Below are positions 5,431 through 5,526 of a DNA stretch of 5,526 nucleotides, one piece after another. Both the position numbers and the translations under genes were made by a program. The DNA is from Bordetella parapertussis (lineage in GTDB: Bacteria; Pseudomonadota; Gammaproteobacteria; Burkholderiales; SG8-39). The stretch lies in contig CAMBSA010000161.1 of the NCBI GenBank assembly GCA_945869935.1, positions 1 through 5,526 on the forward strand. Reading direction: 5' to 3'. The first letter of the stretch is position 1; each line of letters starts with the position of its first letter. The notes beneath the pieces were generated by a model. It had not been told where the DNA came from. It worked only from the letters and a program-made list of their open reading frames with translations, and made no database searches.

Positions 5431-5526
5431 CAGTGCGATCGAGCGAAGCGAAGCAATCTCAGTGCGATCGAGCGAAGCGAAGCAATCTCAGTGCGATCGA
5501 GCGAAGCGAAGCAATCTCAGTGCGAT
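5431..5526 (+). repeat. Perfect 29-bp direct tandem repeat array derived from a REP element, truncated by the window end
   Basis: Three complete identical 29-bp units lie at 5431-5459, 5460-5488 and 5489-5517, plus 9 nt of a fourth at 5518-5526. Each unit begins CAGTGCGATC and continues GAGCGAAGCG then AAGCAATCT. There is no spacer between units. The last 20 bp of the unit come from the REP element; the first 9 bp (CAGTGCGAT) replace its left arm, so the terminal ATTGC/GCAAT stem is lost. Every complete unit carries a CGATCG palindrome (5436, 5465, 5494). The array's full length is unknown because it runs off the edge. Confidence 0.93.

Noticed and set aside
5402..5526. A CRISPR array with 29-bp repeats
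   Set aside because: The units are contiguous with no variable spacers, and the sequence derives from a dispersed palindrome. No cas gene is present.

Overview
The window is GC-rich DNA of a type seen in environmental Betaproteobacteria, probably Burkholderiales. This is an inference from three things: dense GC-rich coding, a Bug/TctC-type periplasmic binding protein (a family greatly expanded in Bordetella and relatives), and a catabolic gene mix of Rieske oxygenase, luciferase-like monooxygenase and molybdenum hydroxylase. No rRNA, tRNA or other taxonomic marker is present, so the assignment is tentative.

Layout. Positions 1-2681 hold a + strand run of four genes that looks like one transcription unit: the last codons of what resembles an LLM-class flavin-dependent oxidoreductase (ends at 68), a small Trp-rich two-helix membrane protein (97-387), a phthalate-dioxygenase-type Rieske oxygenase alpha subunit (465-1661), and a tripartite-tricarboxylate-transporter-type solute-binding protein (1701-2681). 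The gaps are short (28, 77 and 39 nt). The last two genes share almost the same strong Shine-Dalgarno leader. Positions 2682-2799 are a convergent intergenic gap with a perfect 12-bp inverted repeat that could terminate transcription from either side. Positions 2800-5151 (- strand) encode a complete 783-aa molybdopterin-binding subunit of the xanthine dehydrogenase/aldehyde oxidase family. Its usual FAD and 2Fe-2S partners are not in the window.

Positions 5152-5526 carry no gene. They hold a GC hairpin in the leader of the molybdoenzyme gene, then four REP-like palindromic elements in alternating orientation (-,+,-,+). The last element runs straight into a perfect 29-bp tandem array that reuses 20 bp of the REP element and is cut off by the window edge.

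How the parts may work together (inference): the binding protein captures an organic, perhaps aromatic, acid; the Rieske oxygenase and the flavin monooxygenase oxidise it; the convergent molybdenum hydroxylase may act on a related aromatic, N-heterocyclic or aldehyde substrate, or may be unrelated. No substrate can be named from sequence alone. I see no convincing new multi-gene system. The most unusual parts are the REP-derived tandem array and the unassigned small membrane protein placed between two oxygenase genes.
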